The position numbers were made by a program, and so were the translations under genes. Source: Candidatus Poribacteria bacterium (GTDB lineage: Bacteria; Poribacteria; WGA-4E; WGA-3G). Taken from it: a stretch of 56,255 nucleotides of DNA. The notes beneath the pieces were generated by a model, which ran no database searches, had not been told where the DNA came from, and saw only the letters and a list, made by a program, of their open reading frames with translations. Location: contig JAGWBV010000032.1 in assembly GCA_021295715.1 (NCBI GenBank), forward strand, positions 1 to 56,255, in the 5' to 3' direction. This document shows positions 7,588 to 15,538 of this stretch, piece by piece. How positions within the stretch are numbered: position 1 is the first letter of the stretch; each line of letters opens with the position of its first letter.

Positions 7588-8550
7588 ATGTTGCGAGTAA
7601 CTAAACCAGAAGGCTTCGGCAACATCCAATTGGAAGAAGTGCCGATGCCGGAAATCAATGCGGAGCAGGTTAGAGTACAGACGGACACGACCTTAATCAG
7701 TCGAGGTTCCGAACTATTTCGACGGTATATCCGAGAAGAGGCAGTTTCGCCCTCAATTATGGGGTATTCTCTCACAGGCGTTGTGGATGCAGTTGGCGCA
7801 GCGGTAGAAGATTATCAAGTCGGTGAACGCGTCATGGTTGTAGCACCACACGCGGAATATGTCGTTGCTGAACCGAACGCAACTGAGGGACGCATCGTCC
7901 CGCTCCTTGACGACGTTAGTTTTGAAGAGGGAACTTTTCTACCGCTGGCAACCAGTGCTGTCGCTTGGTCAGATTCGTCTGGCGTTAAAGCTGGGGATAC
8001 CATCGTCATTCTGGGACAAGGCTTGGTGGGTAGCCTGATGATGCAGGTGTTGCAAGGCTACAATCCCGAACGGATTATAACTGTGGACGCGTTGACACTG
8101 CGATGCGAATTGTCAGCAAAACTCGGTGCCAATACGGTCATAAATGCTGAGGATGTAGATCCCGTGGAAGCCGTCCTGGGTCTCACGGGTGGCAAAGGGG
8201 CAGATCTCGTGGTCGATTGTGTCGGTGGATACGCCGGAGTCAAATCCTTCGAGCAAGCACAAGATATGACACGTCGGTTCGGTATTATCCAGCTCATCGC
8301 TCTCTATCAACAGGCACCCTTACCTTTACACTCCTCAAAGATGATGAGCAAACGCCTCGTCGCAGGTATCTTAACGGATGAACCCCGTTCTCAGATTGCA
8401 GCGCGCGCCTTGCGAAAGATACAGAATAACGAAATCCGCGCCTCTGAGATGATTACCCATCGTTTCCACTATAAGGAAGCGAAAGATGCGTTTGACCTGC
8501 TCTGGAATACTCCTGGTGATGCACTCGGAGTCCTGATAAAATGGCAGTAG
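7588..8550 (+). CDS. Zinc-type alcohol dehydrogenase-like (MDR) oxidoreductase
   Basis: A 320-residue medium-chain dehydrogenase/reductase. The N-terminal GroES-like domain is shortened, and the catalytic Cys/His zinc ligands of true alcohol dehydrogenases are not apparent. The cofactor domain is clear: AGDTIVILGQGLVGSLMMQ near residue 132-150 is the Rossmann GxGxxG loop, and GGKGADLVVDCVGG near 200-213 is the family's second landmark. Related short MDRs oxidise sugars or act in polyketide-like steps; the substrate is unknown. AGGAGG lies about 10 nt before the ATG, one of the best ribosome binding sites in the window. The 3' end overlaps the next gene by 10 nt, so the two are translationally coupled. 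Confidence 0.8.
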   Translation: MLRVTKPEGFGNIQLEEVPMPEINAEQVRVQTDTTLISRGSELFRRYIREEAVSPSIMGYSLTGVVDAVGAAVEDYQVGERVMVVAPHAEYVVAEPNATEGRIVPLLDDVSFEEGTFLPLATSAVAWSDSSGVKAGDTIVILGQGLVGSLMMQVLQGYNPERIITVDALTLRCELSAKLGANTVINAEDVDPVEAVLGLTGGKGADLVVDCVGGYAGVKSFEQAQDMTRRFGIIQLIALYQQAPLPLHSSKMMSKRLVAGILTDEPRSQIAARALRKIQNNEIRASEMITHRFHYKEAKDAFDLLWNTPGDALGVLIKWQ

Positions 8551-9119
8551 ATTCCTTTCCACGAGAAGTCAACTTCCGAGCGGAAATGCGTGATGCCTCC
8601 CTTACCTTTTCTGCAACGTGGGGACTTTTCTCGCCAAAAGCGATTGATGCAGGAACACACCTGCTGATTGAGCACTTGGATATCCAAGAAGGCGACATCT
8701 GTCTCGACCTCGGATGCGGATATGGTGCCGTCGGTGTCACGCTCGCCAAATGCACGCAAACGGCAACTGTCTATATGGTCGACAAGGATTTCGTAGCAGT
8801 TGATTACGCCCGTAAAAACGTGAAACAGAATCAACTTCAGAATTGTCACGTCCTTCTGAGCAACGGTTTTAGTCATCTCCCCGATATTCAATTCGACCTC
8901 ATTGCCTCTAACCTGCCCGCTAACGTCGGAAAGGAACTCCTACAGATTTTTCTCGCTGATGCGAAGCAGCATCTCAAGCCCAACGGACGACTTTATGTTG
9001 TTACCATTTCAGGACTTCGAGCGTTCATCAAGCGTAACTTTCTGAACATATTTGGAAACTATCAGAAGGTCAAACAACGCCACACCCATACTGTTGCTAT
9101 GGCAACCCGCGACGGATAA
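8541..9119 (+). CDS. Class I SAM-dependent methyltransferase (RsmC/small-methyltransferase type)
   Basis: A 192-residue protein. Motif I is CLDLGCGYGAVGVTLAK (residues about 54-70). The acidic loop MVDKD follows at about 78-82. The catalytic-type motif is SNLPAN near residue 124, a variant of the NPPF/NPPY motif of amino-methylating enzymes that act on rRNA, tRNA or proteins. The layout, with RDASLTFSATWGLFSPKAIDAGT before motif I, is that of RsmC-like 16S rRNA guanine N2-methyltransferases, but the auxiliary N-terminal domain of RsmC is missing. A nucleic-acid or small-molecule substrate is possible. The gene starts inside the MDR gene (10-nt overlap). Confidence 0.75.
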   Translation: MAVDSFPREVNFRAEMRDASLTFSATWGLFSPKAIDAGTHLLIEHLDIQEGDICLDLGCGYGAVGVTLAKCTQTATVYMVDKDFVAVDYARKNVKQNQLQNCHVLLSNGFSHLPDIQFDLIASNLPANVGKELLQIFLADAKQHLKPNGRLYVVTISGLRAFIKRNFLNIFGNYQKVKQRHTHTVAMATRDG

Positions 9120-9150
9120 CTGATTACCGCTGGCTGCTTTCGCGGTGGAC

Positions 9151-9179
9151 TTGACATAGGCACATCCATCAGGTATAAT
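9151..9179 (+). promoter_or_regulatory. Perfect sigma70-type consensus promoter
   Basis: TTGACA (9151-9156), 17 bp, TATAAT (9174-9179). Transcription should begin near 9186 and run through leader repeat copy 4 into the transglutaminase gene. In this case the repeat is part of a 5' untranslated RNA about 150 nt long. Confidence 0.7.
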
Positions 9180-9223
9180 TAACGTATCTTGATTAAAAGC
9201 TTTTACAGGATAATCCTAAGTGC

Positions 9224-9333
9224 ATAGCCCGTAATGTAATGGAGGGCGGATTTAAGGAACGCACGTCAAAGTTCTAACGCCCGTCGTTCCTCCGCAAGGA
9301 ATAATTAAAAATCCGCAAGGAATAATTGAAAAT
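9224..9333 (+). repeat. 5'-leader repeat element, copy 4, with duplicated end module
   Basis: It has the second 5' variant (AGCCCGTAATGTAATGGAGGGC, stem GCCC/GGGC) and a strong second stem AGGAACG/CGTTCCT. The terminal module CCGCAAGGAATAATT occurs twice in tandem. The second AAGG is 13 nt before the TTG at 9334. The element lies downstream of a consensus promoter and should be transcribed. Confidence 0.7.
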
Positions 9334-10845
9334 TTGAAATGTTATCATCTACGCCGCTTTGTGTTTGTAGGCATGGCAATGATACTTCTTAATATTGGCT
9401 TGCAAGCAGCGATACCAGCGGACACCGCGGGCGAAAAACAAAACACATTCCAGAATATGCTAAACCATCCCCAAGAGCATTGGTACAGCCTTACCCTGAT
9501 GAACACCAAAATCGGTTACATGCACACGTCTATTGAAGGAACTGAACATCACGGGGAACAGGTCGCTCGGAACAAAACCGATATAGTTATGAACTTTAAG
9601 GCACTCGGGACCGATATAACAATTGAAATTACGCGCGTTGAATACACAGGTCCGGACTTAATGCCGCGCCATTTTCTTTTGACATCTAATGAATCGGGTT
9701 TGAAACAAATTGAAGGTCGAATTGTAGATGGAATCGCTCACGTTAAAACAACACTCAACGGTGAAACCACCGAGTCAGAAATTCCGATCCCCTCGGACAC
9801 CGTTTCTGAGCATACAGGTGTCGCGTCCGTGTTAACCCAGAAAGGGCTTAAAACAGGCGATAAACAAACCTTTCATACGTTCATTTTTGATCTCCTGAAA
9901 CCTGTGAAAACGGAAATTGAGGTTTTAGGGGAAGATACTTTCACCTATCGGTCAGAGGAAAAACAGGTCTATGTTTTGAAGCAGACAATGGACATGATGA
10001 ATGGTATTACCGCAAAACTGTGGATTGACCCTAATGGCGTGAGTTATCGAACAGAGGTGCCATTGATGGGGCTTTCCATGGTAACGACGAAAACCGACAA
10101 GGAAACTGCCCTGGGTGGTATTGAAGAAGTTGACGTTGTCTTAAAAACTCGTATCCTTCCCTCTGGCGAGCTCCCGATCCCAAAAGCAAAACACCTTGAG
10201 GCAGAAGTGAAACTTCCAACAGGGAACATCGCCGAAGTTGTTATGTCTACGCCACGGCAAAAACTTGAGGCAAACACTGCACACGCTGGTAAACTCTCTA
10301 TTCAGGTGCCATCAATTGTCGCCGAAGACTGTCCGAATCTCCCTATCCAGAATGCAGAAGGCGAATTCCTTACCGCAAGTGCCTATATTCAAGCCGATCA
10401 CCCCGATATTCAATCGAAAACTGAAGATATTTTGGAGGACGAAATCAATTCATGGCGCGCAGCGGAAAAAATATGTCGATGGGTTTATGCCTCTATTAAC
10501 GACAAAAAGATGAGTGGGGGCTTTGCATCGTCATTAACAGCACTGCAATCGCTCTCTGGAGATTGCACGGAGCATACAGTATTATTTATCGCTCTGGCGC
10601 GTGCTGCAGGCATTCCCGCGCGAATCTGCTCCGGTATTGTATTCGCAAAGGATGCCTTCTATTACCATTTCTGGCCCGAAGTCTACGTCGGTGAATGGGT
10701 GCAAATGGACCCAACGTTGGACCAGACCATCGCTGATGCGAATCACATTCAACTCGGCGGAAGCATCTTGGAGTCGGACAATCTTATGGAATACGCAGCA
10801 GATGTTTTCCAGACGCTCAATCAACTTGAAATTACCATTTTCTAA
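9334..10845 (+). CDS. Exported transglutaminase-like protein
   Basis: A 503-residue protein with an N-terminal signal sequence (residues 1-27, hydrophobic FVFVGMAMILLNIGLQA). The C-terminal third is a transglutaminase-like cysteine protease fold with its triad visible: Cys411 in SGDCTEHTVLFIALARAAGIPAR, His445 in YYHFWPEVYV and Asp459 in WVQMDPTLD. The middle is beta-rich and resembles other secreted bacterial transglutaminase-like proteins. Members hydrolyse or cross-link peptides. The start is TTG at 9334, chosen because it is in frame, gives a good signal peptide and sits 13 nt after the AAGG of the leader module. It lies just upstream of a VWA protein, a pairing often seen among bacterial transglutaminase-like genes. 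Confidence 0.8.
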   Translation: MKCYHLRRFVFVGMAMILLNIGLQAAIPADTAGEKQNTFQNMLNHPQEHWYSLTLMNTKIGYMHTSIEGTEHHGEQVARNKTDIVMNFKALGTDITIEITRVEYTGPDLMPRHFLLTSNESGLKQIEGRIVDGIAHVKTTLNGETTESEIPIPSDTVSEHTGVASVLTQKGLKTGDKQTFHTFIFDLLKPVKTEIEVLGEDTFTYRSEEKQVYVLKQTMDMMNGITAKLWIDPNGVSYRTEVPLMGLSMVTTKTDKETALGGIEEVDVVLKTRILPSGELPIPKAKHLEAEVKLPTGNIAEVVMSTPRQKLEANTAHAGKLSIQVPSIVAEDCPNLPIQNAEGEFLTASAYIQADHPDIQSKTEDILEDEINSWRAAEKICRWVYASINDKKMSGGFASSLTALQSLSGDCTEHTVLFIALARAAGIPARICSGIVFAKDAFYYHFWPEVYVGEWVQMDPTLDQTIADANHIQLGGSILESDNLMEYAADVFQTLNQLEITIF

Positions 10846-10847
10846 TT

Positions 10848-10947
10848 TACCTTGCCGATCTTTAATTATGCCTTGCGGGTAAGTAACGCAATTTGGAATT
10901 TCACGCTTTTCGTGTTCGAGTCGTCTTCCATTTCATTACAGACTTAT
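10848..10947 (-). repeat. 5'-leader repeat element, copy 5 (minus strand, at a gene 3' end)
   Basis: Reads on the minus strand TCTGTAATGAAATGGAAGAC (stem GTCT/AGAC, a compensatory variant of GCCC/GGGC) and ends in CCGCAAGGCATAATTAAAG followed by a second CGGCAAGG. It points into the 3' end of the plus-strand transglutaminase gene, so this is the second copy that is not at a start codon. It is head-to-head with copy 6. Confidence 0.55.
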
Positions 10948-10971
10948 GCTTTGACTTAAAAAACAGAAAAC

Positions 10972-11061
10972 GTAGCCTGCAACACCGGCGCAGGCGACTC
11001 GTAAGAGAAGCACGTAAAGGTTTCTAACCCACGTCCCTTCTCCGCAAGGTAAATTTAAAAA
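10972..11061 (+). repeat. 5'-leader repeat element, copy 6
   Basis: A perfect GCCTGC/GCAGGC hairpin, a second GAGAAG/CTTCTC stem and CCGCAAGG followed by TAAATTTAAAAA and the ATG of the VWA gene. The distance between AAGG and ATG is 12 nt. Confidence 0.7.
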
Positions 11062-13380
11062 ATGGCATTTCTCAACCCATTTTTCCTTTTCGGACTTCTC
11101 GCCACTGGTATCCCTTTAGTCATTCATCTCTGGAACCGTCGTCGTGTTGTGACAATCGATTTTAGCAGTCTGATATTCATCACAGCCGCACACCGCGAAA
11201 ATGCTCGCCGATTCCAACTCCGTCAGTTTCTCATTTTGCTTCTAAGAATGGCAGTTATCGCACTCATTGCACTCGCATTGGCACGTCCTTTTTTGACACT
11301 CGGACTTCCAGTCGCATCTGTGCGGGCAAAGACAGATGTGATTATCGTCTTGGATAACTCTTACAGTATGGCGTATCAAGACATCAATGGCATCAGATTC
11401 GACAAAGCGAAAATTTTGGCAACCGACATCATTGACTCTTTGCGACATGGCGATAGAGCCGCCCTTATATTAATGTCAGACATCCCAAAACCTATCTTTC
11501 GGCAACTCACACCCGACATTGAGAGCGTTACTGAAGCGATTAACGATACAGAAACTTCCTACCGCACCACGAATGTTCACCCCAGCCTTGAACTCGCCCA
11601 TGAAATTCTTGCTGAATCGGAGCAGCTCAACAAAGAAATCTATTTGATTTCAGACTTCGCTCAAAACGGATGGGAGAACTGGAATAGGCTTCCAAATCGA
11701 TCGGGTGCACGCATTGCTCTGATTCCGGTTGCTAAGGGTGAAGCACATAACATAAGTATTAAAGAAATTCGTCCGTCCAATCAACTAATAGGCGTAGATT
11801 TACCATTTCAATTCAACGTGACGACTGTGAACCATTCAGTAGCACCTTTGAATCAAAATATACTCACGCTGTTTATTGGAGGCGAGAAACAAAAAACCAT
11901 GAGTCTGTCTGCGGCAGCGAACGAATCGCTGAATACCGCCCTAACATACAACTTTTCGACGCCCGGTACGCATATCGGTTACCTCACGCTAACGGACGAT
12001 CGCCTTAATATCGACAATCGACATTATTTCGCTTTCGATGTCCTCGGTGAAGTCCGCGTCCTTTGTGTCGGCGAACAAACGGAATATCTAACATTGGCGT
12101 TAAATCCACATACAGATGGTTTCCGTCAGCAAAATAGCGGTCAGTCGTCAGTGGTCAATCGTCAGTTAAGAGAGGATTTGGTTAAATCAGATTCCTCTTT
12201 AACGGATAACCGAAAACTGATAACTGATAACTATTCCAATACCATGATTCTACCAACGCAGTGCACACCTGATGAATTTGAGACCTTTCCGTTGGAAGAC
12301 TATGATGTCATTATCCTTGCTGATGTAGGGACAATATCGCTCCGAATGAGTGCCCAACTTCAAGAATTCATTCGCCAAGGTAAAAGTCTTATTGCCTTCG
12401 TGAGTTCTCACAGCGACCCCACAAGCTACAACTTGTCTCAAAATGCTTGGTTACCTGCCCAACTTGGGAATCCGCTAACCTGGGTCCCACCACAACGAGT
12501 GCAGGCTTATGAGGAAACACATCCTATTTTCGACATTTTTCCAAGCGAAGGATTCTCTATGCAATACGCGCCGCAGTTTTACAATGGCATAGCACTACAG
12601 CCTTCGTCGGAGTCTAACGTTATTGCACGTTTCGGTGATGATACTCCCTTCCTCGTTGAACGAAGTCAAGGAACAAGTGCCGTGATGCTTTATAACTGTG
12701 GCTTGCTCGCTCGACTGGTGCCCGCGTCTCCTACAACGTCTGCTCGCACGGCGACCTACACAAACGATCTGCTCGTTAATCCGTATTTCCTGCCGATGCT
12801 GCAACAAAGTGTGCTTTACGCGACAATAGCCAGCAATAATATTTTAACAGGGCGTAGACATGTCGGGGACACCTATACAGGATACTATCCTCGGAGTGCC
12901 GGTGGAAAAGCGTCTATTCGTTTAATGACTGTCGGCAGTCAGCAAGAGGCGAGTGGTTCACTGGAAACCGATGGTTTCCAAAGGTTTCCGATAGCCGTTC
13001 TTCCAATCGCCGAAGACGGCACACTGCGATTTCAAGACACAGAACTTCCAGGCATCTATCAAGTCGAGGTGCAAACACAAAACAGAATTCAACGCGACTT
13101 TTTTGCTGTTAATGTGGATACGACTGAATCTGATTTAACAGGGATCCCGTTGGCACAGGCAGCGGCGAGAGTCGGCGCGCAAACAACAGCAGATCAGGAA
13201 ATCGAAGGAACAACGGTAGCGGCTGATGCTTACAACGTTCAGCGACACGGTAGAGAAATTTGGGGTGAATTGCTCATTTTAGTCGTCTGTCTTATGCTTT
13301 TTGAAAGTTTTCTCTCAAACCGGGGGCCCCAACCGTTACAGGGAAGGGGCGAAGGGACACTGACCGCAGGTGGAGTATAA
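11062..13380 (+). CDS. BatA/VWA domain membrane protein
   Basis: A 772-residue protein. The N terminus (residues 1-85) has the BatA layout: a first membrane helix in FLFGLLATGIPLVIHL, then LWNRRR and a second helix near 55-80. A von Willebrand A domain follows, with the MIDAS motif D98-N-S100-Y-S102. Residues about 350-395 are encoded by an inserted heptanucleotide repeat and read as a Ser/Gln/Asn/Arg-rich linker. The C terminus has another membrane helix (ELLILVVCLMLFESFL). Such proteins accompany MoxR and transglutaminase genes and are thought to take part in envelope or chaperone functions; no MoxR gene is present here. The ATG is placed by the leader repeat. Confidence 0.8.
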   Translation: MAFLNPFFLFGLLATGIPLVIHLWNRRRVVTIDFSSLIFITAAHRENARRFQLRQFLILLLRMAVIALIALALARPFLTLGLPVASVRAKTDVIIVLDNSYSMAYQDINGIRFDKAKILATDIIDSLRHGDRAALILMSDIPKPIFRQLTPDIESVTEAINDTETSYRTTNVHPSLELAHEILAESEQLNKEIYLISDFAQNGWENWNRLPNRSGARIALIPVAKGEAHNISIKEIRPSNQLIGVDLPFQFNVTTVNHSVAPLNQNILTLFIGGEKQKTMSLSAAANESLNTALTYNFSTPGTHIGYLTLTDDRLNIDNRHYFAFDVLGEVRVLCVGEQTEYLTLALNPHTDGFRQQNSGQSSVVNRQLREDLVKSDSSLTDNRKLITDNYSNTMILPTQCTPDEFETFPLEDYDVIILADVGTISLRMSAQLQEFIRQGKSLIAFVSSHSDPTSYNLSQNAWLPAQLGNPLTWVPPQRVQAYEETHPIFDIFPSEGFSMQYAPQFYNGIALQPSSESNVIARFGDDTPFLVERSQGTSAVMLYNCGLLARLVPASPTTSARTATYTNDLLVNPYFLPMLQQSVLYATIASNNILTGRRHVGDTYTGYYPRSAGGKASIRLMTVGSQQEASGSLETDGFQRFPIAVLPIAEDGTLRFQDTELPGIYQVEVQTQNRIQRDFFAVNVDTTESDLTGIPLAQAAARVGAQTTADQEIEGTTVAADAYNVQRHGREIWGELLILVVCLMLFESFLSNRGPQPLQGRGEGTLTAGGV
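12130..12238. repeat. Heptanucleotide repeat inserted in frame in the VWA gene
   Basis: GGTCAGTCGTCAGTGG at its left and CTGATAACTGATAACT at its right enclose TTAAGAGAGGA...TCCTCTTTAA, an inverted repeat. The same arrangement (AGTCAGC-type units around an AAGAGG core) occurs between genes at 36725-36825 and 48906-48990. Here it is about 110 bp long and leaves the reading frame open. Confidence 0.6.
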
Positions 13381-15350
13381 TGGCAGATCTTTTGTATGTC
13401 ACGCGTCCATTTCGGATTTTGTGCGCAATCGTCTTACTGAGTGTCAGTGTCCAACTTGAAATTTCATCAGAAACGGTAGATGCTACGCAGAAAAAAAAAG
13501 CGGTTTTAGCAAATGAAGCGAGCATTGTACGCAGCCTCGTAATTGATGGAAACGAATCGTTCTCTGAACAGCAAATCCGTGTGCTAATGCGGACAGATGT
13601 CTGGAGTGTTTACGATGCAACCGTTTTGAAAGCAGACCTTGAGGCGATTACACGTTTTTATCGGGAGAACGGGTACCGTTTCGCGCGTGTGGATGAAGCG
13701 CAACTCTCTGTGAAGAAATTCGCGGATGGTGTTTATCTCGGCATTGAGGTTGACGAAGGTCGTGTCGGCAACATTATCGTAACTGGGAATATACAGACGA
13801 AAGAAGACGTTATCCGCCGAGAGCTCCTGTTTATGCAGGGCGATATCTATACTGAAGCAGATAGAGAGGAAAGTGAACAGATCCTCCGCCGCAAGACTTA
13901 TATTGGTGCCGCAAAGGTTGATGCCCAATGGGATGAACTGTCGGAATCCGTCACGATTCACGCCACTATTCGGGAACTTTTGTCCTTCCCATTTGGGGCG
14001 GATCTGAACCTAAACAACCAAAAAAGGTATTGGCTACTACAGTATCGAGATCCGAACATATTCGGCTCGGGTCAAAGCACCCTGTGGCGCTACGAAAGGA
14101 TTAGTGAAGTAGGGGAAAAGACGCGTAGCCTTGTGAGAGGAAGGTATAATAACCCGCGACTCTTCAAGTCGCATTGGAACTTTGATGGTGAGTATATCCA
14201 GAAACGTGAAGGCGATGCCTTGGTTGTGCTACTGGAACGTCCCCAATATACCTTGAAAAGTCGATGGAGTGCAAGTGTTCGTTTGTCTGAATCGGTTAAT
14301 CCGATATATTGGTATGAAAACGCGGAGAAAACCGATACGTTTGAACAAAATCTACAGGGAACCTTTGCAAACGTCCGGCGCTATTTCGGGGACCGACGCC
14401 AACAGAATTATATCGGGTTATGGGCAGCTTCACGACGTTCAAAATACGTACTTCTTGAAAAATCAAGCGGATCCGATGCAATGTTAGAGAACCGAGACCT
14501 AAAACGGATCGGATTCACCTTAGGTAGACAACGTATCGCATATCACAAAACCCGATTCCTCCGACGGATGGGGCAAGAGGAAAACTTTCTTATCGGTTCT
14601 CAATACGCGCTTTCTCTTGGATACGCTTCACCTTTATACGCCTCCGACCGGGCAGAATCTTACGCCGAACTGGCTTTGGTGTCCGGATGGATAAATGGAA
14701 GTAAGCTCTTTAACTTATCAACGTTGGCACTCAGCACGAACTTCACGAGTCGGATTGAACGTTCCATTCTCCAAGCGCAAACCTCTTGGTTTTATACAGA
14801 TGTATTCAACGCAGGTGATATTTATACACTTGAAACCGGTTTTAGAGAGAACGGTCTCTTCGATTTTCATCAGACGTTTGTCGTGCAGTTTAAAACGGAA
14901 ATGCAGTTTGGATGGACTGGACGCAGCCAAGTTCTCTTAGGAGCGTTCGATGGGTTACGCGGCTACGCCTATCGGCAGTTTAGTGGTGAAAAGATGATGT
15001 TGCTGAGCCTCGAAAGCCGAACGATATTCGGTGGAACGGTTTTCCGAAAAATAGATGAAGCACTGGCAGCGGTTGCAACATCTGTGGCGCGTCCCTTTAG
15101 CGACCGAAGCGTTCATCTCGGGGTTATGTTGAGCGGGGTCATATTTGCAGATGTTGGATACATCTGGAACGGCAAACACACCTTCAGTTTACTGAGACCC
15201 AAGCGAAGCGTTGGCTTTGGGTTGCGTGGAAGTCTCTCTCAGTTTAGTGGGACCGGTATTCTTCGAGTAGAATTCGCCTTCCCACTTGATCCACCCTTTT
15301 CCCCATCGTTTAGACCCCGGATTTTCTATGGTCAGGAGCGAACTTTTTAA
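13380..15350 (+). CDS. Omp85-family outer-membrane protein with POTRA domains (BamA/TamA-like)
   Basis: A 656-residue protein. After a signal-like hydrophobic N terminus, residues about 40-200 form two POTRA-like units: IVRSLVIDGNESFSEQQIRVLM, then FYRENGYRFARVDEAQLS, and VGNIIVTGNIQTKEDVIRRELLFMQGDIYTEAD. The last 430 residues are beta-strand rich with FGFGLRGSLS-type strands and end in RPRIFYGQERTF with the terminal Phe typical of outer-membrane barrels. Omp85 proteins insert or translocate proteins across the outer membrane. The start overlaps the VWA stop by 1 nt (TAATG) with GGAG 4 nt before it, so it is coupled to the VWA gene. It is shorter than BamA and probably a specialised paralogue. 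Confidence 0.8.
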   Translation: MADLLYVTRPFRILCAIVLLSVSVQLEISSETVDATQKKKAVLANEASIVRSLVIDGNESFSEQQIRVLMRTDVWSVYDATVLKADLEAITRFYRENGYRFARVDEAQLSVKKFADGVYLGIEVDEGRVGNIIVTGNIQTKEDVIRRELLFMQGDIYTEADREESEQILRRKTYIGAAKVDAQWDELSESVTIHATIRELLSFPFGADLNLNNQKRYWLLQYRDPNIFGSGQSTLWRYERISEVGEKTRSLVRGRYNNPRLFKSHWNFDGEYIQKREGDALVVLLERPQYTLKSRWSASVRLSESVNPIYWYENAEKTDTFEQNLQGTFANVRRYFGDRRQQNYIGLWAASRRSKYVLLEKSSGSDAMLENRDLKRIGFTLGRQRIAYHKTRFLRRMGQEENFLIGSQYALSLGYASPLYASDRAESYAELALVSGWINGSKLFNLSTLALSTNFTSRIERSILQAQTSWFYTDVFNAGDIYTLETGFRENGLFDFHQTFVVQFKTEMQFGWTGRSQVLLGAFDGLRGYAYRQFSGEKMMLLSLESRTIFGGTVFRKIDEALAAVATSVARPFSDRSVHLGVMLSGVIFADVGYIWNGKHTFSLLRPKRSVGFGLRGSLSQFSGTGILRVEFAFPLDPPFSPSFRPRIFYGQERTF

Positions 15351-15389
15351 TTTATCTTTTGCGTCGTTTTTAAGGAAAAGTCTAAGCGA

Positions 15390-15538
15390 GTAGTCCGTAA
15401 TGAAATGGAGGACAGATATACGGAGAGGCACTCTATGTATCAAACCCACCTGACCGAACCGCAAGGTATAATTAAAAAACGGAAAAGAACGTGAAACCAT
15501 CAATCCACCTTACTGAATCGCAAGGTATAATTAAAAAA
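15390..15538 (+). repeat. 5'-leader repeat element, copy 7, with tandemly duplicated 3' half
   Basis: The 5' stem is GTCC/GGAC, a compensatory variant. The 3' half (from ACGGA through CGCAAGGTATAATTAAAAA, about 60 bp) is present twice. The second half-copy lies within the annotated open reading frame of the next gene, so it encodes the apparent N terminus (residues 1-16). Confidence 0.65.
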
